This document shows positions 6,735 through 9,913 of a DNA stretch of 9,913 bases, in pieces. How positions within the stretch are numbered: position 1 is the stretch's first letter; every line of letters starts with the position of its first letter. Source of the DNA: an uncultured Pseudomonadales bacterium (GTDB lineage: Bacteria; Pseudomonadota; Gammaproteobacteria; Pseudomonadales; Cellvibrionaceae); the NCBI GenBank assembly GCA_938048505.1, contig CALIUX010000174.1, positions 1 to 9,913 of the forward strand, given 5' to 3'. Under the pieces are notes generated by a model. That model was not told the DNA's origin. It saw nothing but the letters and a program-made list of their open reading frames with translations, and searched no databases. A program made the position numbers and the translations under genes.

Positions 6735-9700
6735 ATGTCGCTTATTCGCCCTATAACCGCCCTCAAAAAGCATTCACTCAGAGACTTATCACGTATGAAA
6801 ATGGTTTCTTTCTTCACTAAGCGATTTTACGCAAAGAAAAGTGTGACTGTTGGGGCTGTTTGTTTAGCGGCGATGAGTTTAGTGGGGTGCAATGACGCAC
6901 AAGAGGCCCAAAGGCCCGCGAGCTTTGGTGAAACCGCACCAATCTCAGTTGTTTCTCCTGCTTCACAAGGGAGTGAAGCAAGCGTGGTGTCTGTTTCAAG
7001 TAATGAGCCGGATTCAGCACCATGGCTCATTGTAGCGAAACAAGAAAATGCAGATAGTGGTGTTGTGGTACGCCTTAAAGCATCGTTAGATCGCTCTGAT
7101 CGTAATGCGCAAGTGACATGGGTACAAAAAAGCGGTCCAGCCGTTACGATCATTAATCCTAATGCGCTTACGGCTGAAATTATCCTCCCTGTTTCTGATG
7201 AAATCACGCCTCTGATTTTTGAAATAACGGCAACCAGCCAAGGTGAAACACTAAGTGCTGAGCAGACCATTATGGTCATGCCGTTAGCAGAGAGTAATCG
7301 CGCAGCGGTAACCAATGCGGTTTTACAGCCTGCCGATGACACGATCGTATTAACGCTGAGTACACCTGTTCCTGCAAATTCTGCTTTGGGTGTTGCAATT
7401 GTGGGTGGGTCTGCTGTTGATGGTGTTGATTTTGAGCTCGATTCCTCAACCGTTGTGACTGCAAATGGTACAACGGTAGCTATTCCCATGACATTGTTAC
7501 CGGCAAATCGCCCCGAAGATGTTTATGCCAAAATATCAGTTGTTTTACCGAGTGGTGAAGCCGCTACGGTGACAGTGGTCATACCCCGAAGCACATCTCA
7601 AGCGGTTGCGAGTAGCGCAGCTGCTGCAGCCAATTCAAGCGCGGATGAAGCCAATAGTTCTAATCAAAATATTAGCAGTGAGCCTGTCGAAGGTGGCGGT
7701 GAATCGGCTGCGAGTGGCGGTAGTGAAAGTAGCGACGCAAATAGTAACGAAAGTAGTGATGGCAATGTTAATGGAAGTAGTAGCGAAGCCGATGGCGCAA
7801 CCAGTAGCGAAATAGTCGTTGTTAACAGTTCGGCAACAGCATTATCAAGTGAGCAAACTGCATCCAGTCAAGAGACTCAATCGAGTGGCGCAACGCAATC
7901 TTCTATCGTCGCTAGCTCAAGTGTGCTTATCGCAAGTTCAAGCGAGTCTTCTGAAGATCCTATTCGTTCAGATTCTAGCTCTGCTCAGGTAAGCTCCAGC
8001 AGCGTGCTTTTGAGCAGTTCTTCTGAAAGCAATTCTTCCGAAGGGAATGCCTCTGAAGGCAACTCTTCTGAGGGCAATGCTTCTGAGGGGAATAATTCTG
8101 ATAGCAGTTCTTCTGAAAACAGTACTTCTGTACCGGCGTCATCACAAATCGCAATTTCTTCTAGTGTGGCTGAATCTAGCGTAGATATTACGAGCAGTAG
8201 TGCAACTTCTGTTGTTTCAAGTCAACAAACGGAGTCGAGTCAACAGAGCGAATCCAGCCAAAGTGTGCAGTCGAGTGATACGGCGCAGTCTTCTATTGTC
8301 GCTAGTTCGAGTGTTGTCATTTCAAGCTCAAGCGAGTCTTCTGAAGATCCTGTTCGCTCAGACTCCAGTTCTGCTCAGGTAAGTTCCAGCAGTATACTTT
8401 TGAGCAGCTCTTCTCAAGGTGCTTCTTCTGAAAACAGTGCTTCTGTACCGGCTTCATCACAAATCGCAATTTCTTCTAGTGCTGCTGAATCCAGTGTGAC
8501 CCTTACGAGCAGCAGTGCAGCCTCTGTCGTTTCAAGTCAACAAACAGAATCGAGTCAAGAGAGCGAATCCAGCCAAAGCACACAGTCGAGTGAAGTAACA
8601 CAATCTTCCGTTATCGCCAGCTCTAGCATTCTTGTTTCAAGTTCAAGTCAGTCTTCTGAAGAGCCCGCTAGTAGCTCTGTTGAATCAAGTTCTGAATCGA
8701 GTTTGAGTGAAGGTGGCGTAAGCTCGATTGATATCAGCTCTAGCAGTGTGAGTTCGAGCAGTATCACTTCGACTTCGAGCAGTATCAGCTCGATTGATTC
8801 GAGTGAAAGTTCGTCCATTGAGCCCCAAAGCTCCAGCAGCATTGAAGTCAGTAGTTCTTCTGTTGTTGCATCTGTTGCGTCGAGTTCATCCAGTGTTGCG
8901 CTGCTACCCGAATTAACGGTGCCGTCAGATGTCATCACATATGCTGTCGGCGTAGTGATTGAACCACTTAACCTAGAAAATATGGGCGATGCGCTGACAT
9001 CATGTGAGCTTGACCCACTTCTTGATGGGTTGGTGTTTGAGAGCAACACCGATGGCACAGCTTGCGTTCTTTCTGGTACGCCTACCGTTGCGCAGCCAGA
9101 GCAAACATACACCGTTACGGCAACCAATAATGCTGGTTCAGTGACGCCTTCTTTATCGATTGTGGTCAACCCTTTAGCGCCGGATCTGCAAGAAGTTGGG
9201 CAGCAGGTCTATACAATTGGTCAGGCTATTGCTGAACTTGTTATTGGGAATGAAGGCGGTGCAATTGAAGCATGCGATAGCGACGGTCTACCCGCAGGGC
9301 TTGCTATTCGAGCCTCTTCAGAAGGCTGTGTGATTACCGGCACACCTACCGCGCTACAAACTGAAATAGTGCATACCATCACCGCAAGTAATGTAACAGG
9401 TGATAGCCAAACTGAAATGACCATTACGGTGAATCCGCCAGCGCCTCAATTTATTGCTGTTGAGCCGCAAACGTATACTGTTGGTGAAAGCATTGCCATT
9501 TTGACACTGCGTAATGAAAACAGCAGTAATGCTGCAATCACGTGTGAGCGAGGCGATTTACCGGCTGGCCTTAATGTGACAGCAACACCTGATAATCAGT
9601 GTGTGTTAACCGGTACACCGACCAATCCTCAAGCCGCAACGGATCATACGATTAATCTGACTAATACCGGTGGTACAACTGCATTTGTTATCAATATTAC

Positions 9701-9913
9701 GATTAACGTAACAGCTCCTATTTTAGTCGATGTGGGTGCTCAGCTTTTTGAAGTGAATCAGGCTGTTTCATTATCATTGGAAAATAACGGTGGCGCTGAA
9801 CTCACGGCGTGTACAGCAACAGATTTACCTGCGGGTTTATCACTAGAGCGATCCACAGACAATACAACATGCGTTTTAAGCGGCACGCCCACAACAGAGC
9901 AATTGCCATCTGA
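6735..9913 (+). CDS. Large serine-rich surface lipoprotein with Ig-like repeats, 3' end outside window
   Basis: The frame is open from ATG 6735 to the right edge (1059 codons). A basic segment (KRFYAKK) and hydrophobic core end in a lipobox LVGC; the lipidated Cys is residue 52, or 32 from ATG 6795. Asn at +2 is not the Asp retention signal, so outer-membrane sorting is expected. Residues ~96-183 resemble a PKD/REJ-like beta-sandwich (VTWVQKSGPAVTI...FEITATSQG). Residues ~192-285 resemble a Calx-beta domain (GSAVDGVDFELDSSTVV). Residues ~286-722 are about half serine. From residue 724, at least four He_PIG-type Ig-like repeats follow (LPAGL...GTPT), each with two Cys. It starts 2 bases after the barrel gene, so the two are probably one operon. 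It is probably a stalked adhesin or matrix-binding protein; no catalytic domain is seen in the visible part. The ligand is unknown. Confidence 0.9.
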   Translation, partial: MSLIRPITALKKHSLRDLSRMKMVSFFTKRFYAKKSVTVGAVCLAAMSLVGCNDAQEAQRPASFGETAPISVVSPASQGSEASVVSVSSNEPDSAPWLIVAKQENADSGVVVRLKASLDRSDRNAQVTWVQKSGPAVTIINPNALTAEIILPVSDEITPLIFEITATSQGETLSAEQTIMVMPLAESNRAAVTNAVLQPADDTIVLTLSTPVPANSALGVAIVGGSAVDGVDFELDSSTVVTANGTTVAIPMTLLPANRPEDVYAKISVVLPSGEAATVTVVIPRSTSQAVASSAAAAANSSADEANSSNQNISSEPVEGGGESAASGGSESSDANSNESSDGNVNGSSSEADGATSSEIVVVNSSATALSSEQTASSQETQSSGATQSSIVASSSVLIASSSESSEDPIRSDSSSAQVSSSSVLLSSSSESNSSEGNASEGNSSEGNASEGNNSDSSSSENSTSVPASSQIAISSSVAESSVDITSSSATSVVSSQQTESSQQSESSQSVQSSDTAQSSIVASSSVVISSSSESSEDPVRSDSSSAQVSSSSILLSSSSQGASSENSASVPASSQIAISSSAAESSVTLTSSSAASVVSSQQTESSQESESSQSTQSSEVTQSSVIASSSILVSSSSQSSEEPASSSVESSSESSLSEGGVSSIDISSSSVSSSSITSTSSSISSIDSSESSSIEPQSSSSIEVSSSSVVASVASSSSSVALLPELTVPSDVITYAVGVVIEPLNLENMGDALTSCELDPLLDGLVFESNTDGTACVLSGTPTVAQPEQTYTVTATNNAGSVTPSLSIVVNPLAPDLQEVGQQVYTIGQAIAELVIGNEGGAIEACDSDGLPAGLAIRASSEGCVITGTPTALQTEIVHTITASNVTGDSQTEMTITVNPPAPQFIAVEPQTYTVGESIAILTLRNENSSNAAITCERGDLPAGLNVTATPDNQCVLTGTPTNPQAATDHTINLTNTGGTTAFVINITINVTAPILVDVGAQLFEVNQAVSLSLENNGGAELTACTATDLPAGLSLERSTDNTTCVLSGTPTTEQLPS
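7848..8666 (+). repeat. Two long tandem repeats plus a partial third in the serine stalk
   Basis: Copy A (7848-8219, 372 bases), copy B (8220-8534, 315 bases) and partial copy C (8535-8666) share the order S-x-QT-x-SSQ, then QSS-(I/V)-(V/I)-ASSS, SSESSEDP-(I/V)-RSDSSSAQVSSS, LLSSSS, SENS-x-SVPASSQIAISSS, ESSV and TSSSA. Copy A carries a net extra 19 codons relative to B, caused by the SEG minisatellite inside it and partly offset by a shorter start. Most A/B base differences in the conserved core are silent. Confidence 0.85.
8031..8090 (+). repeat. 15-base minisatellite encoding N-(A/S)-S-E-G, four units
   Basis: Four consecutive 15-base units encode NSSEG, NASEG, NSSEG, NASEG, with degenerate continuation (NNSDS). 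It is present only in copy A of the larger stalk repeat, so it expanded after, or was lost from, the sister copy. Unit length is a multiple of three, so gain or loss keeps the frame. Confidence 0.8.
8904..9911 (+). repeat. Four He_PIG-type Ig-like repeats with a Cys pair each
   Basis: Units run from about 8904, 9177, 9438 and 9714; the last is cut by the window edge. The period is 261-276 bases (87-92 codons). Each has a VG-x-x-x-(Y/L)-(T/F/A)-type start, a central Cys, (G/D)LPAGL or the variant LLDGL, a second Cys 18-20 residues later, then (S/T)GTPT and a closing beta-strand (TVTATNNAG, ITVNP). The Cys codons are at 9003/9063, 9273/9327, 9543/9600 and 9810/9870. The pattern is the putative-Ig (He_PIG) family found in bacterial surface proteins. 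Confidence 0.85.

Larger units (their letters stand above)
7590..8898 (+). repeat. Serine-rich stalk/linker coding region
   Basis: About 436 codons, roughly half serine, with Glu, Gln, Asn, Val, Ala and Thr. All six serine codons are mixed. The extreme end (8670-8898) is runs of S, SI, SV and SE. Such polyserine linkers are known in secreted proteins of Saccharophagus and relatives as flexible spacers. Here it would hold the Ig-like tip away from the lipid anchor. Confidence 0.9.

Noticed and set aside
6827..7489. 220-codon open frame on the minus strand
   Set aside because: It lies wholly inside the lipoprotein gene, whose frame has a lipobox and recognisable domains. The antisense translation is a low-complexity Ser/Thr/Ala mix with no recognisable motif.
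7602..8898. CRISPR or satellite array suspected from dense repeats
   Set aside because: The repeats stay in frame in one long coding sequence, vary at third codon positions and have no spacer structure.
8648..9169. 173-codon minus-strand open frame rich in Leu and Glu
   Set aside because: It is the mirror of the serine codons of the stalk (AGC, TCG, AGT read backwards), so its composition is an artefact of the repeat.
9911..9913. TGA at the window's last three bases
   Set aside because: It is out of frame with the lipoprotein gene (codons there are TCT then GA...), so the gene is cut by the window edge, not ended.

Overview
The window looks like an envelope-protein region of a Gram-negative gammaproteobacterium. 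The evidence is outer-membrane beta-barrels, an OmpA-type peptidoglycan-binding domain, a lipobox lipoprotein and moderate base composition. The very long polyserine linker with Ig-like repeats resembles linkers known from marine or polysaccharide-degrading Cellvibrionales (Saccharophagus, Cellvibrio, Teredinibacter), but the taxonomic placement is inference only. All supported genes lie on the + strand. No RNA gene, insertion sequence or CRISPR array is visible.

Layout. (1) 1-2928 is the 3' part of a large gene whose start lies outside the window. It encodes a long array of Asp-rich, calcium-binding thrombospondin-type-3 (TSP3) repeats, an unexpected internal hydrophobic helix, an OmpA-like barrel and a C-terminal OmpA peptidoglycan-binding domain. 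(2) 2929-3226 is non-coding, with a strong hairpin and several small dyads and direct repeats. (3) 3227-5069 is a NarL/DesK-type two-component pair: a six-helix membrane histidine kinase and a REC-HTH response regulator. (4) 5070-5370 is an AT-rich gap. (5) 5371-6732 encodes an exported protein with one cadherin-like domain followed by an autotransporter-like barrel. (6) 6735 to the window end is a gene open for at least 1059 codons. It starts only 2 bases after the barrel gene stops and encodes a lipoprotein with PKD/REJ-like and Calx-beta-like domains, about 430 residues of serine-rich stalk, and at least four Ig-like repeats that each carry a cysteine pair. This gene continues beyond the right edge.

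How the genes may fit together. The last two genes look like one operon encoding a surface assembly: an outer-membrane barrel and a long-stalked lipoprotein. The first gene encodes a second, envelope-anchored calcium-binding protein. The two-component system sits between them and could respond to membrane state, but nothing in the sequence proves that it controls its neighbours. The points most worth a second look are the tightly coupled barrel and lipoprotein genes, the repeats inside the serine stalk that diverge mostly at silent sites, the cysteine-paired Ig repeats, and the internal transmembrane or sorting-like segment in the OmpA-fusion protein.
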